Source: Psychroflexus tropicus DSM 15496 (GTDB taxonomy: Bacteria > Bacteroidota > Bacteroidia > Flavobacteriales > Flavobacteriaceae). From it: a stretch of DNA of 64,000 nucleotides. Under the pieces are notes generated by a model that saw nothing but the letters and a program-made list of their open reading frames with translations, was not told the DNA's origin and did no database searches. The number at the start of each line of letters is the position of its first letter. Within the stretch, counting starts at the first letter, position 1. The stretch is taken from assembly GCF_000378765.1 (NCBI RefSeq), contig NZ_KB905346.1, forward strand, positions 80,339-144,338, given 5' to 3'. Positions 20,581 through 31,219 of this stretch are shown piece by piece. Made by a program: the position numbers and the translations under genes.

Positions 20581-20763
20581 ATGGCTAAGATAAAAGTTAC
20601 AAAGACAAGGAGCGCAATTAAGCGTCCTAAAAATCAAAAGCTTACATTAGAAGCTTTAGGTTTAAGAAAAATCGGTCAATCTAATGAATTTGAAGTTTCA
20701 GATTCATTGATGGGTATGATTAGTAAAGTTAAACATTTAGTTTCTGTTCAAGAATTAAACTAA
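20581..20763 (+). CDS. rpmD: Ribosomal protein L30
   Basis: A 60-residue L30. I start it at MAKIKVTKTRSAI because a longer in-frame reading would overlap the end of rpsE and adds unrelated residues. The RPKNQKLTLEALGLRKI stretch is typical. L30 is missing in some bacteria; its presence between rpsE and rplO is the usual arrangement. Confidence 0.96.
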   Translation: MAKIKVTKTRSAIKRPKNQKLTLEALGLRKIGQSNEFEVSDSLMGMISKVKHLVSVQELN

Positions 20764-20767
20764 TACT

Positions 20768-21220
20768 ATGGAATTACATAATTTAAAACCTGCCAAAGGT
20801 TCTGTTAAGACCACTAGCAAAAGACTCGGTAGAGGTGAGGCTACTGGTAATGGTGGAACTGCTGGAAGAGGTCATAAAGGTGCAAAATCCCGTTCTGGAT
20901 ATTCCAGAAAAATTGGATTTGAAGGTGGTCAAATGCCTTTGCAAAGACGTGTCCCAAAGTTTGGATTTACCAATCCTAACAGAGTCGAGTATCAAACCAT
21001 CAATTTAGATCGTCTGCAGGAGTTAGTCGATCATAAATTAATTACTGATTCTGTTGATTTTGGTACATTACATGCTATGGATCAGGTTAACAAAAACTTA
21101 CCTCTTAAAGTTTTAGGGAGAGGTGAATTGAAAGCAAAATTAAAAGTTTCTGCTCACAAGTTTTCTGCGTCTGCAAAGTCTGCAATTGAAGCTGCTGGTG
21201 GAGAAGCTATTACTATTTAA
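20768..21220 (+). CDS. rplO: Ribosomal protein L15
   Basis: A 150-residue L15, a late-assembly 50S protein with a long glycine- and arginine-rich N-terminal extension (RLGRGEATGNGGTAGRGHKG). The GFEGGQMPLQRRVPKFGF motif is diagnostic. It directly precedes secY, so ribosome and translocon synthesis share one transcript. Confidence 0.98.
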   Translation: MELHNLKPAKGSVKTTSKRLGRGEATGNGGTAGRGHKGAKSRSGYSRKIGFEGGQMPLQRRVPKFGFTNPNRVEYQTINLDRLQELVDHKLITDSVDFGTLHAMDQVNKNLPLKVLGRGELKAKLKVSAHKFSASAKSAIEAAGGEAITI

Positions 21221-21231
21221 TTAATCACCTT

Positions 21232-22572
21232 ATGAAGTTTTTTGAAACACTAAAGAATATTTGGAAAATAGAAGAATTGAAAAATAGAATTCTTCTTACG
21301 TTAGGTTTGTTATTGGTGTATAGATTTGGTGCACAAATCGTATTACCTGGTATAGATGCAGCTCAATTGGCAAGTCTATCTTCACAAACCGATGGGGGAA
21401 TTCTTGGTTTGCTTAACGCTTTCACAGGTGGTGCCTTTTCTAATGCATCTGTTTTTGCTTTAGGTATAATGCCTTACATTTCAGCTTCTATTGTAGTTCA
21501 ATTAATGACAATTGCTATACCTTATCTTCAGAAACTTCAGAAAGAAGGGGAGAGTGGAAGAAAAAAAATCACTCAGATTACAAGATGGTTAACGATTGCG
21601 ATAACTTTAGTTCAAGGTCCTGGTTATATCATTAATCTTTATAACATATTGCCTTCATCAGCTTTCTTAATGGATAGCACGTTTACTTTCGTAGCTTCAT
21701 CTGTAATCATTCTTACCACTGGTTGTATCTTCGCTATGTGGCTGGGAGAGAAAATAACTGATAAAGGTATTGGAAATGGTATCTCGCTTTTAATTATGGT
21801 GGGTATTATCGCTACTCTTCCTCAGGCATTCATTCAAGAATTTATTTCAAGAGTGACAGAATCTAATGGTGGATTAATTTTAATCTTAATTGAGTTGGTG
21901 ATCTGGTTTGTTATCATTTTAGCATCTGTGATGCTGGTTAGAGCAGTAAGACAAATACCAGTTCAGTATGCTAGAAAAAACGCTTCCGGAAAATTTGAAA
22001 AAGCTTCCGTTGGTGGTGCTAGACAATTTATACCCTTAAGATTAAATGCTTCTGGTGTAATGCCTATTATTTTTGCACAGGCTATTATGTTTATACCTGC
22101 AGCAGTGGCTGGTTTGTCCGATACTGAAATGGCCCAAGGGATAACCGCAGCCTTTCAAGATATGTTTGGTTTTTGGTACAATCTTGTATTTGGGATACTA
22201 ATCATTGTATTTACTTATTTCTATACAGCGATTACAGTACCTACCAACAAGATGGCCGATGATCTTAAACGAAGCGGTGGATTTATTCCAGGGATTCGAC
22301 CTGGTGCAGAAACCTCAGAATATTTAGATAGAATCATGTCTCAAATAACACTTCCTGGATCTGTCTTTTTGGCACTTATAGCTATATTTCCAGCAATAGT
22401 GGTTTCTCTGCTTAATGTTCAACAAGGTTGGGCTTTATTTTTTGGAGGAACTTCTCTGCTAATTATGGTAGGTGTAGCAATAGATACCATCCAGCAGGTG
22501 AATTCATATTTATTGAATAGACATTATGATGGATTAATGAAATCTGGTAAAAATAGAAAAGCAGTAGCGTAA
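21232..22572 (+). CDS. secY: Protein translocase channel subunit SecY
   Basis: A 446-residue SecY with about ten membrane segments, forming the protein-conducting channel in the inner membrane. [16 protein letters not shown] and [14 protein letters not shown] are typical of helix 2 and the plug region. The cytosolic loop [13 protein letters not shown] is a SecA and ribosome contact. It is in the spc cluster after rplO. Its partner SecG is encoded separately in this window. Confidence 0.98.
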   Translation: MKFFETLKNIWKIEELKNRILLTLGLLLVYRFGAQIVLPGIDAAQLASLSSQTDGGILGLLNAFTGGAFSNASVFALGIMPYISASIVVQLMTIAIPYLQKLQKEGESGRKKITQITRWLTIAITLVQGPGYIINLYNILPSSAFLMDSTFTFVASSVIILTTGCIFAMWLGEKITDKGIGNGISLLIMVGIIATLPQAFIQEFISRVTESNGGLILILIELVIWFVIILASVMLVRAVRQIPVQYARKNASGKFEKASVGGARQFIPLRLNASGVMPIIFAQAIMFIPAAVAGLSDTEMAQGITAAFQDMFGFWYNLVFGILIIVFTYFYTAITVPTNKMADDLKRSGGFIPGIRPGAETSEYLDRIMSQITLPGSVFLALIAIFPAIVVSLLNVQQGWALFFGGTSLLIMVGVAIDTIQQVNSYLLNRHYDGLMKSGKNRKAVA

Positions 22573-22574
22573 TT

Positions 22575-22790
22575 ATGGCAAAACAACCCTCAATTGAACA
22601 AGATGGCACAATTATAGAAGCATTGTCTAATGCGATGTTTCGTGTGGAACTTGAAAATGAGCATATTGTTACCGCTCATATATCTGGTAAGATGAGAATG
22701 CATTACATTAAACTTTTACCAGGAGACAAAGTAAAATTAGAAATGAGTCCTTACGATTTAACTAAGGCTCGTATAACTTATAGATATTAA
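22575..22790 (+). CDS. infA: Translation initiation factor IF-1
   Basis: A 71-residue IF-1, an OB-fold protein that blocks the A site during initiation. The series [18 protein letters not shown] and [19 protein letters not shown] is characteristic. It sits between secY and rpmJ. Neither adk nor map is found between secY and infA, in contrast to many Gram-positive clusters. Confidence 0.98.
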   Translation: MAKQPSIEQDGTIIEALSNAMFRVELENEHIVTAHISGKMRMHYIKLLPGDKVKLEMSPYDLTKARITYRY

Positions 22791-22794
22791 TACT

Positions 22795-22911
22795 ATGAAA
22801 GTAAGAGCATCAATAAAAAAGAGAAGTGCTGACTGTAAGATCGTTCGTAGAAAAGGACGTCTTTATGTCATCAACAAAAAGAATCCTAAATTTAAACAAA
22901 GACAAGGATAA
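22795..22911 (+). CDS. rpmJ: Ribosomal protein L36, zinc-free type
   Basis: A 38-residue gene starting [15 protein letters not shown] and ending NPKFKQRQG. Zinc-binding L36 uses three Cys and one His. Here only Cys14 remains and the other ligand positions are Ser11, Asn27 and Phe33, so this is the C-minus form that cannot bind zinc. It lies four bases after infA and two before rpsM, which supports the call despite its small size. Confidence 0.95.
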   Translation: MKVRASIKKRSADCKIVRRKGRLYVINKKNPKFKQRQG

Positions 22912-22913
22912 TT

Positions 22914-23288
22914 ATGGCTAGAATTGCAGGTGTAGATATACCAAAACAAAAACGCGGAGTTATAGCTTTAACTTATATCTTCGGTGTCGGAAAGAGCAGA
23001 GCTCAAAAAATTCTTAAAAATGCCGGTGTAGATGAAAGCATCAAAGTTTCAGACTGGAACGATGATCAAATCGGAAAAATAAGAGAAGAAGTTGGTAAGC
23101 ACACTATTGAGGGTGAGCTTAGATCTGAAGTGCAAATCAACATTAAGAGGTTAATGGATATTGGTTGCTACAGAGGAATTAGACACAGAGCTGGACTTCC
23201 TTTAAGAGGACAACGTACTAAGAATAACTCTCGTACCAGAAAAGGTAGAAGAAAAACAGTTGCTAACAAGAAAAAAGTAACTAAATAA
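22914..23288 (+). CDS. rpsM: Ribosomal protein S13
   Basis: A 124-residue S13, located in the 30S head and bridging to the 50S subunit. It has the helix-two-turn-helix signature ([21 protein letters not shown]) and the basic tail region [18 protein letters not shown]. It is the first gene of the alpha-type cluster. Confidence 0.98.
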   Translation: MARIAGVDIPKQKRGVIALTYIFGVGKSRAQKILKNAGVDESIKVSDWNDDQIGKIREEVGKHTIEGELRSEVQINIKRLMDIGCYRGIRHRAGLPLRGQRTKNNSRTRKGRRKTVANKKKVTK

Positions 23289-23296
23289 TAAATCAA

Positions 23297-23680
23297 ATGG
23301 CAAAGTCAACAGCAAAAAAACGTAAAGTAGTTGTAGATGCGTATGGGGAAGCTCATATTTCTGCCTCTTTTAATAATATCATTGTGTCTTTAACGAACAA
23401 AAATGGTGATATTATATCATGGTCATCTTCTGGTAAGATGGGCTTTAGAGGAAGTAAGAAGAATACTCCTTATGCTGCACAATTATCTGCAGAAGATGCA
23501 AGTAAAGTTGCACACGAAGCAGGTTTACGTAAAGTAAAAGTATATGTAAAAGGTCCTGGTAATGGTAGAGAGTCTGCTATTAGATCTTTACATAACTCAG
23601 GAATTGAAGTTACTGAGATCATCGATGTAACTCCTATCCCACACAATGGATGTAGACCTCCTAAAAGAAGAAGAGTCTAA
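23297..23680 (+). CDS. rpsK: Ribosomal protein S11
   Basis: A 127-residue S11 on the 30S platform near the E-site m[23 protein letters not shown] and the C-terminal [17 protein letters not shown] are diagnostic; the Asn-Gly pair in the latter is the known isoaspartate site in E. coli. It is followed by an unusually long 75-base gap before rpsD. Confidence 0.98.
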   Translation: MAKSTAKKRKVVVDAYGEAHISASFNNIIVSLTNKNGDIISWSSSGKMGFRGSKKNTPYAAQLSAEDASKVAHEAGLRKVKVYVKGPGNGRESAIRSLHNSGIEVTEIIDVTPIPHNGCRPPKRRRV

Positions 23681-23699
23681 TTATATAAATCATAGCTTA

Positions 23700-23744
23700 C
23701 TATTATCGAAGGATAAGACCTTAATTCATAATAGACAAACGATA
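23700..23744 (+). promoter_or_regulatory. Candidate structured leader for rpsD (S4)
   Basis: CTATTAT pairs with ATAATAG and encloses a second small stem (AAGG / CCTT). TATCG, overlapping the first arm, can instead pair with CGATA downstream, giving an alternative or pseudoknot fold that ends 11 bases before the rpsD start. S4 is a known autoregulator in other bacteria, and this gap is much longer than neighbouring gaps. Function is inferred. Confidence 0.45.
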
Positions 23745-23755
23745 AATACATAACA

Positions 23756-24361
23756 ATGGCAAGATATACCGGTCCTAAAACCAAAATAGCAAGAAAATTT
23801 GGCGAATCTATATTTGGAGACGACAAATCTTTCGAAAAAAGAAATTACCCTCCTGGACAACACGGGAATAACAGAAGAAGAGGCAAAAAGTCTGAGTACG
23901 CTGTTCAACTTATGGAAAAGCAAAAAGCTAAGTATACCTACGGTATTTTAGAAAAGCAGTTCCGTAACATGTTTAACAAAGCCAACAGGTCTTCTGGAAT
24001 TACAGGTGAGATCTTACTTCAACTTTGTGAATCCAGACTCGATAATGTAGTGTTTAGATTAGGTGTAGCACCATCTAGAAGCGCTGCAAGACAGCTTGTT
24101 TCTCATAAGCATATTACAGTAAATGGTGAACTTGTAAACATCCCGTCTTACCACGTTAAGCCAAATGATGTTGTCGGTATTAGAGAAAAGTCTAAATCTC
24201 TAAGTGTGATTCAAGAATCACTTTCAAATAATAAATCCGTGCACGAATGGATGACTTGGAATAGTGAAAAAATGGAAGGCACGTTTGTAAATGTTCCAGA
24301 AAGAACACAAATTCCAGAAAAAATTAATGAGCAGTTCATCGTCGAATTGTACTCTAAATAA
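23756..24361 (+). CDS. rpsD: Ribosomal protein S4
   Basis: A 201-residue S4, primary 16S rRNA binder and fidelity protein. The N-terminus [17 protein letters not shown] lacks the zinc Cys residues of some homologues. The S4 RNA-binding domain ([27 protein letters not shown]) is clear. It is preceded by a structured gap that may let S4 control its own synthesis and that of the downstream rpoA and rplQ. Confidence 0.98.
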   Translation: MARYTGPKTKIARKFGESIFGDDKSFEKRNYPPGQHGNNRRRGKKSEYAVQLMEKQKAKYTYGILEKQFRNMFNKANRSSGITGEILLQLCESRLDNVVFRLGVAPSRSAARQLVSHKHITVNGELVNIPSYHVKPNDVVGIREKSKSLSVIQESLSNNKSVHEWMTWNSEKMEGTFVNVPERTQIPEKINEQFIVELYSK

Positions 24362-24383
24362 TAACTGACAACACTCAAAATTT

Positions 24384-25376
24384 ATGGCATTATTTAATTT
24401 TCAAAAGCCCGATAAAGTAATCATGATCGATTCTACCGATTTTGAGGGCACTTTCGAATTTAGACCATTAGAACCAGGTTACGGTCTTACAGTAGGTAAC
24501 GCTTTGCGTAGAGTGCTGTTATCTTCTTTAGAGGGATTTGCAATCACTTCTGTAAGAATAGAAGGTGTTGATCATGAGTTTTCTACCATCGAAGGAGTTG
24601 TTGAAGATGTGACAGAAGTCATATTAAATCTTAAGCAGATCAGATTTAAGAAAAGAGCAGAAGATGTAGATAACGAAACAGTTTCTATCTCATTCTCTGG
24701 TAACGACAAGATGACTGCTGGAGATTTTCAAAAATATCTAACTGGATTCGATATCCTTAACCCAGATCTTGAAATCTGTACAATGGATAAGAAAGTTTCT
24801 CTTAACCTTGAACTAGCTATCCAAAAGGGTAGAGGTTATGTTCCAGCTGAAGAGAATAAAACTTCTAAAGCTCCAATTGGTACAATCTTCACAGATTCTG
24901 TGTTTACACCTATCAAAAACGTTAAATACAGTATCGAGAACTTTAGGGTTGAACAAAAAACTGACTATGAAAAGCTTGTCTTTGAAATCAGTAGTGATGG
25001 TTCTATTCATCCTAAGGATGCTTTAACAGAAGCTGCTAAAACATTAATTCATCACTTCATGTTATTCTCTGATGAAAGAATAACTCTTGAAACTGAAGAA
25101 ATGTCTCAAGCAGAAACTTACGATGAAGAATCACTTCATATGAGACAGTTGCTAAAGACTAAGCTCGTAGACCTTGATCTTTCGGTAAGAGCGCTTAATT
25201 GTCTAAAAGCAGCAGAAGTCGAAACCTTAGGTGATTTAGTTTCACATAACAAAAGTGATTTGATGAAGTTTAGAAACTTTGGTAAAAAATCACTTACTGA
25301 ATTAGAAGAACTTGTTGAAAATAAAGGTCTTGATTTTGGAATGGACCTTTCGAAATATAAACTTGACAAAGACTAG
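24384..25376 (+). CDS. rpoA: RNA polymerase alpha subunit
   Basis: A 330-residue alpha subunit. The N-terminal dimerisation domain has [19 protein letters not shown], and the C-terminal domain has the helix-hairpin-helix part [36 protein letters not shown] for DNA and activator contacts. It lies between rpsD and rplQ as in most bacteria, so it is probably subject to the same control as rpsD. Confidence 0.98.
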   Translation: MALFNFQKPDKVIMIDSTDFEGTFEFRPLEPGYGLTVGNALRRVLLSSLEGFAITSVRIEGVDHEFSTIEGVVEDVTEVILNLKQIRFKKRAEDVDNETVSISFSGNDKMTAGDFQKYLTGFDILNPDLEICTMDKKVSLNLELAIQKGRGYVPAEENKTSKAPIGTIFTDSVFTPIKNVKYSIENFRVEQKTDYEKLVFEISSDGSIHPKDALTEAAKTLIHHFMLFSDERITLETEEMSQAETYDEESLHMRQLLKTKLVDLDLSVRALNCLKAAEVETLGDLVSHNKSDLMKFRNFGKKSLTELEELVENKGLDFGMDLSKYKLDKD

Positions 25377-25403
25377 CTTTGTGAAGCTCAAAATACATTA
25401 AAC

Positions 25404-25886
25404 ATGAGACATAGAAAGAAATTTAATCATTTAGGAAGAACATCCTCGCATAGAAAAGCAATGCTTTCTAACATGGCATGTTCTCTAATTGAACATAAAA
25501 GAATAAATACTACTGTTGCTAAGGCAAAAGCTTTAAGACAATTTGTAGAACCTTTGATTACCAAATCAAAATTAGACACTACTCATAATCGTAGATTGGT
25601 CTTTTCTAAATTGAAGGATAAATACATGGTAGCTGAGCTTTTTAGAGAGGTAGCTCCTAAAATTGGAGAAAGACCAGGAGGTTACACCAGAATTATCAAG
25701 CTTGGTAATAGACTTGGAGATGCTGCCGAAATGGCAATGATTGAACTTGTTGATTTTAATGAGGTTTATACGCCAGGTAAAAAGCAAACCAAGAAGAAAT
25801 CTACGAGACGTGCTGGTAAAAAAGCGAAAACTGAAGATAAAGTTGAATCTACAAATGATACTGAAACTAAATCAGATGAGGCTTAA
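25404..25886 (+). CDS. rplQ: Ribosomal protein L17 with charged C-terminal tail
   Basis: A 160-residue L17. The core ([21 protein letters not shown]) is standard, but the protein carries a C-terminal extension of about 40 residues, first Lys-rich and then acidic ([20 protein letters not shown] and beyond), as in other Bacteroidota. It is the last gene of the ribosomal run and is followed by a strong terminator. Confidence 0.97.
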   Translation: MRHRKKFNHLGRTSSHRKAMLSNMACSLIEHKRINTTVAKAKALRQFVEPLITKSKLDTTHNRRLVFSKLKDKYMVAELFREVAPKIGERPGGYTRIIKLGNRLGDAAEMAMIELVDFNEVYTPGKKQTKKKSTRRAGKKAKTEDKVESTNDTETKSDEA

Positions 25887-25909
25887 TACCACATTTATTT
25901 AATTATACC

Positions 25910-25942
25910 AAAGGGATAAACTTTATTAGTTTGTCCCTTTTT
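25910..25942 (+). terminator. Terminator at the end of the ribosomal protein run
   Basis: AAAGGGATAAAC pairs with GTTTGTCCCTTT (one G-T wobble) across a seven-base loop and is followed by a T-run. It separates rplQ from carA. Confidence 0.8.
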
Positions 25943-25955
25943 TTATATTACCACT

Positions 25956-27074
25956 ATGAAATACAATCTAAAAACACCAGCAGTAATCCTTCTAGCAGAC
26001 GGCACCGTCTTTCATGGAAAGACCACCCAGCCTTTCGATTCTAATCGAAAGGGAGAAATTTGTTTTAATACCGGTATGACCGGATACCAGGAAATTTTTA
26101 CAGACCCTTCCTATTTCGGTCAGATTATGGTGACCACCAATGCTCACATCGGTAATTATGGCGTTAATACAGACGAAAGCGAATCAGATTCGGTTAAAAT
26201 TTCTGGTTTGGTTTGTAAGAATTTTTCATTCACACCTTCCAGACCTAATTCTGACCAGTCCCTGGAACAGTTCTTAAGTGATGCAGTTTTACCCGTTATC
26301 TTTGATGTGGACACCAGAGCCTTAGTCTCTCACATTCGTAAACATGGAGCAATGAACGCTATTATGTCTACCCAAATTGATGATTTGAAAACACTTGCTG
26401 AAGAATTAAGTCAACATCCCTCGATGAAAGGCTTAGAGCTATCTTCTAAAGTCTCTACTAAAGAAGCCTATACCATTGGTGATAAGCTGTCAGATCACCG
26501 TATAGCAGTGCTTGACTTAGGGGTTAAAAAAAATATCTTAAGACGATTGACTTCTAGAGGAGGCTACGTTAAGGTATTTCCTTATAATACCTCATTTGAT
26601 GAAATGATGGATTGGAATCCAACAGGAATTGTGTTATCAAATGGCCCGGGCGATCCAGAACCCTTACCTTCTGCCATAGAAGTAGCTAAACAATGTATTA
26701 AGAATGAAATTCCCACTTTTGGGATTTGTCTTGGTCATCAAATAATCGCCTTATCTGTGGAGATACCCACTTTAAAAATGCATAACGGACATCGTGGAAT
26801 TAATCACCCGATTCAAAATTTGAGCACTGGCAAGAGTGAAATTACATCTCAAAACCACGGTTTCACAATTGATAAATCGTCAACAGTAAACAATCCAGAT
26901 GTGGAGATCTCGCATGTTCACCTCAATGACCAGTCGGTAGCAGGCATAAGGATTAAAAATAAACCTTGTTTTTCCGTTCAATATCACCCGGAGGCAGGAC
27001 CAGGCCCTAATGATGCTACTTATCTATTTGATGATTTCTTTAGTCTGATGTCGACTGCAAAAGTAAAAGCATAA
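25956..27074 (+). CDS. carA: Carbamoyl-phosphate synthase small (glutaminase) subunit
   Basis: A 372-residue CarA. It hydrolyses glutamine to supply ammonia to CarB for arginine and pyrimidine synthesis. The N-terminal CPSase small-chain domain is followed by a class I glutamine amidotransferase domain. In that domain GICLGHQ carries Cys258, and His344 and Glu346 in YHPEAGPGP complete the triad. carB is not adjacent. Placement after rplQ is seen in many flavobacteria; any functional reason is unknown. Confidence 0.96.
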   Translation: MKYNLKTPAVILLADGTVFHGKTTQPFDSNRKGEICFNTGMTGYQEIFTDPSYFGQIMVTTNAHIGNYGVNTDESESDSVKISGLVCKNFSFTPSRPNSDQSLEQFLSDAVLPVIFDVDTRALVSHIRKHGAMNAIMSTQIDDLKTLAEELSQHPSMKGLELSSKVSTKEAYTIGDKLSDHRIAVLDLGVKKNILRRLTSRGGYVKVFPYNTSFDEMMDWNPTGIVLSNGPGDPEPLPSAIEVAKQCIKNEIPTFGICLGHQIIALSVEIPTLKMHNGHRGINHPIQNLSTGKSEITSQNHGFTIDKSSTVNNPDVEISHVHLNDQSVAGIRIKNKPCFSVQYHPEAGPGPNDATYLFDDFFSLMSTAKVKA

Positions 27075-27076
27075 AA

Positions 27077-27098
27077 AAAGTGGGCAAACGCCCACTTT
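27077..27098. terminator. Bidirectional terminator between carA and the fasciclin gene
   Basis: A perfect 9-bp stem (AAAGTGGGC) with a four-base loop is flanked by an A-run on the left and Ts on the right, so it can serve both convergent genes. Confidence 0.8.
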
Positions 27099-27118
27099 TA
27101 TGTTTATAGTGTATTATA

Positions 27119-27664
27119 CTATGGTAATAAGACGGTATCAATGACATGGATGACTCCATTAGATTGGTTGACGTCAGCAATGGTTACTGTAGATATATTC
27201 CCTTTAGAGTCTTTTATTTTTACACTCTTTCCGTCAAGCATAGCAGTTAGCGTTCCGCCACTTACTGTTTTTAATTCTGCCATTCCATTACCTTTTTCTA
27301 TAGCAGCTATGACGTCTTTTGCATTGAATTTACCAGCAACAACGTGATAAGTCAACACCGTTTGTAGCTGTTTTTTGTTTTCTGGTTTCAGAAGGGTTTC
27401 AACAGTACCTTCTGGTAAGTTGCCAAAAGCAGAGTTTGTTGGTGCAAATACAGTAAAAGGTCCTTTACTTGAAAGAGTTTCTACCAGATCCGCAGCTTTA
27501 ACTGCTGCAACCAAAGTTGTGTGATCTTTAGAATTTACTGCATTTTCTACAATGTTTTTAGTTGGATACATTTTTGCACCTCCTACCATTTTGGTTTGAG
27601 CATAAGAGAAGCCTGTAACCAAGATACTCATTACTAATACTAATTGAAATTTTAAATTTTTCAT
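27119..27664 (-). CDS. Secreted fasciclin-domain protein
   Basis: A 181-residue exported protein with a signal peptide ending near SYAQ, followed by one fasciclin (FAS1) domain. FTVFAPTNSAFGNLP is the H1-type motif, YHVVAGKF the central part, and NGVIHVIDTVLLP the C-terminal H2-type end. FAS1 domains act in adhesion or surface structure in many organisms; in bacteria the partner is rarely known. It is transcribed alone, divergently from eno. Confidence 0.88.
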   Translation of the reverse strand: MKNLKFQLVLVMSILVTGFSYAQTKMVGGAKMYPTKNIVENAVNSKDHTTLVAAVKAADLVETLSSKGPFTVFAPTNSAFGNLPEGTVETLLKPENKKQLQTVLTYHVVAGKFNAKDVIAAIEKGNGMAELKTVSGGTLTAMLDGKSVKIKDSKGNISTVTIADVNQSNGVIHVIDTVLLP

Positions 27665-27881
27665 GATATTTATTTTATGTGTGTGTTTAAATTTACGTAA
27701 GTAAGGAACTTAGGGTTTAACAGCTCTTCATATTTAACTTGATATTGTAAGAGTATAACTTATAATGTTAGTTACAAATCGGCGTCCTTACTCAATCGTT
27801 TGAGTGGGTAATTGACTTGAAGTCAAATATTTAAACTCAATTCAAATAGGCTTAAATTTCGTAAATTGCAACAAACTTTAA

Positions 27882-29186
<1,305 letters not shown>

Positions 29187-29234
29187 GAGGATTAATTTAA
29201 GAAATATATAACGTATTAAATTAACTAAAACTTA

Positions 29235-29277
29235 AGCGTTAGCAGTCCTTTACAAAGATCTGTTAACGCTTTTTTTG
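29235..29277 (+). terminator. Terminator of eno
   Basis: AGCGTTAGCAG pairs with CTGTTAACGCT (one G-T wobble) around a 14-base loop and is followed by seven Ts. Confidence 0.8.
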
Positions 29278-29289
29278 TATATTTTTTCT

Positions 29290-29297
29290 TAAATTTG
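29290..29297 (+). promoter_or_regulatory. Probable -7 element of the citrate synthase promoter
   Basis: TAAATTTG matches the Bacteroidota -7 consensus exactly and lies 27 bases before the chosen start codon. No TTG stands at the ideal distance upstream, so the call is tentative. Confidence 0.4.
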
Positions 29298-29324
29298 AAG
29301 CTAACAAAAAGAAAAATATATTAT

Positions 29325-30605
29325 ATGGATGCTAAAATAAGTTTTGATGGAAAAGATTATTCTTTTCCAGTTACAAAAGGTAGCGAAAATGAATACGCGA
29401 TCGATATCTCTAAACTAAGAGGTTCTACAGAGGGATTAATTACCTTGGATAGAGGTTTCAAAAATACCGGATCATGTGAGAGTGCAATTACATTCTTAAA
29501 TGGTGAAGAAGGTATTTTAAGATATAGAGGATACGCTATTGAAGATCTAGCGGAAAATGCAAGTTTTTTAGAAGTTGCTTTTCTTTTGATTTTTGGTGAG
29601 TTACCTAATCAAGAAGAACTTGATAATTTCCATGCAGACATAAAAAAAGAATCTCATGTTGATGAAGATGTTAAAAAGATTTTAGATGGTTTTCCTAAAT
29701 CTGCACACCCAATGGGCGTTGTCTCTTCTTTAACGAGTTCTCTAATCGCTTTTAACCCATCTTCAGTCAACGTTGATTCTGAAGAAGATATGTATAAGGC
29801 TATAGTAAAAATATTGGCTAAATTTCCAGTGATTTGTGCTTGGGCTCTTCGTAAGTCTAAAGGTCAGCCTTTAGATTATGGAGATAACAGTTTAGATTAC
29901 GTTGAAAATGTATTGAAGATGATGTTTAAAAAGCCAAACGAAGATTACAAAATCGACCCAGTCGTTTCTTCTGCGCTTAATAAATTATTGATTCTTCATG
30001 CAGACCACGAACAGAATTGTTCTACATCTACTGTAAGAATTGTGGGTTCTTCTCATGCTGGATTATTCGCTTCTATATCTGCAGGAGTTTCAGCTTTATG
30101 GGGGCCACTTCATGGTGGTGCTAATCAAGCAGTAATCGATATGCTCGAAGGCATCAAAGAAGATGGAGGAGACACAAAAAAATACATGTCTAAAGCTAAA
30201 GATAAAGAAGATCCATTTAGACTTATGGGATTTGGACACAGAGTTTATAAAAATTTCGACCCTAGAGCCAAAATCATTAAAAAGTCAGCTGATGAAGTAT
30301 TAGGTAATCTTGGAGTTCAGGATCCAGTCTTAGATATTGCTAAAGGTCTTGAAAAAGAAGCGCTGGAAGATGATTACTTCGTCAAAAGAAAGCTATATCC
30401 TAATGTAGACTTTTATTCTGGTATCATTTACAGAGCCTTAGATATTCCTACCAATATGTTTACAGTAATGTTTGCACTGGGAAGACTTCCAGGTTGGATT
30501 GCTCAGTGGAGAGAAATGAGATTGATGAAAGAACCTATCGGTAGGCCAAGACAGGTTTATACCGGGGAAACGCATAGAGAATTAAAACCTATTGAAAACA
30601 GATAA
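29325..30605 (+). CDS. gltA: Citrate synthase
   Basis: A 426-residue type II citrate synthase that condenses oxaloacetate with acetyl-CoA at the entry of the TCA cycle. I use the ATG at MDAKISFDG; a TTG start ten codons earlier would overlap the -7 element. Key motifs are HADHEQNCSTSTVR, GPLHGGANQAVI and GFGHRVYKNFDPRA, which carry the active-site His residues. An azurin-like gene begins 22 bases after the stop and may be co-transcribed. Confidence 0.96.
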   Translation: MDAKISFDGKDYSFPVTKGSENEYAIDISKLRGSTEGLITLDRGFKNTGSCESAITFLNGEEGILRYRGYAIEDLAENASFLEVAFLLIFGELPNQEELDNFHADIKKESHVDEDVKKILDGFPKSAHPMGVVSSLTSSLIAFNPSSVNVDSEEDMYKAIVKILAKFPVICAWALRKSKGQPLDYGDNSLDYVENVLKMMFKKPNEDYKIDPVVSSALNKLLILHADHEQNCSTSTVRIVGSSHAGLFASISAGVSALWGPLHGGANQAVIDMLEGIKEDGGDTKKYMSKAKDKEDPFRLMGFGHRVYKNFDPRAKIIKKSADEVLGNLGVQDPVLDIAKGLEKEALEDDYFVKRKLYPNVDFYSGIIYRALDIPTNMFTVMFALGRLPGWIAQWREMRLMKEPIGRPRQVYTGETHRELKPIENR

Positions 30606-30627
30606 TCAAATTAAAAATAAGATCAAA

Positions 30628-31143
30628 ATGAAGAAGATATTTGTATTATTTCTATCTGCAACGCTTTTAGTAAGTTGCGGAGGAGATGGTAAAAAAGAAG
30701 AAGAAAAGAATGATTCACTAAAAATTGGTAACTCCGCAGAAACTACAGATGAAGTAGAAGATGAGGAAGGAGTGACTAAAGTATACTTAACAGGGAGTGA
30801 TCAAATGAAGTTCAATAAAAATCAAATCACAGTGAATGCTGGTGATGAAGTTGTTTTGACCTTTGAACACGTAGGTAAACTTCCTAAGGAAACTATGGGG
30901 CATAATTTTGTTCTTTTAAAGAAAGGAACAAATGTTCAGGAGTTTGGTCAGGAAGCCTTAGAATATAAGGAGAATGATTATATTCCAGAAAATACAGATG
31001 CTATAATTGTTCACACCAAAATGCTAGGTGGAGGTGAAAAAACACAAATTACCTTCCAAGCTCCAGAAAAGGGTAATTACGATTACATCTGTTCATTTCC
31101 AGGTCACGTCGCCTTGATGAAAGGAATCCTTACGGTTAAGTAA
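30628..31143 (+). CDS. Azurin-like blue copper lipoprotein
   Basis: About 171 residues, starting at MKKIFVLF. A longer reading would overlap citrate synthase. A lipoprotein signal (LLVSC, Cys17) is followed by an acidic linker and a cupredoxin domain of the azurin family. Copper ligands are visible: His in MGHNFVLL, then Cys, His and Met in YICSFPGHVALMKG. It is probably a membrane-anchored periplasmic electron carrier for a respiratory oxidase or reductase. The partner is not in the window. Confidence 0.9.
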   Translation: MKKIFVLFLSATLLVSCGGDGKKEEEKNDSLKIGNSAETTDEVEDEEGVTKVYLTGSDQMKFNKNQITVNAGDEVVLTFEHVGKLPKETMGHNFVLLKKGTNVQEFGQEALEYKENDYIPENTDAIIVHTKMLGGGEKTQITFQAPEKGNYDYICSFPGHVALMKGILTVK

Positions 31144-31160
31144 AACCAGTGAATTTCAAA

Positions 31161-31195
31161 AAAAAAAGCCTTGCAGATTCTGCAAGGCTTTTTTT
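31161..31195. terminator. Bidirectional terminator between azurin and carboxypeptidase genes
   Basis: AGCCTTGCA pairs perfectly with TGCAAGGCT around a five-base loop. An A-run precedes it and a T-run follows it, so it can serve both convergent genes. Confidence 0.85.
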
Positions 31196-31219
31196 ATAGG
31201 ATAAAACTAATGACTATAA

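Noticed and set aside
20512..20763. Longer 83-residue version of the L30 gene
   Set aside because: The extra N-terminal residues overlap the end of rpsE in another frame and do not resemble L30; the ATG at 20,581 gives the normal length.
30592..30627. Upstream start of the azurin-like gene overlapping citrate synthase
   Set aside because: The downstream ATG gives a clean lipoprotein signal peptide; the extension would put 12 polar residues before it.
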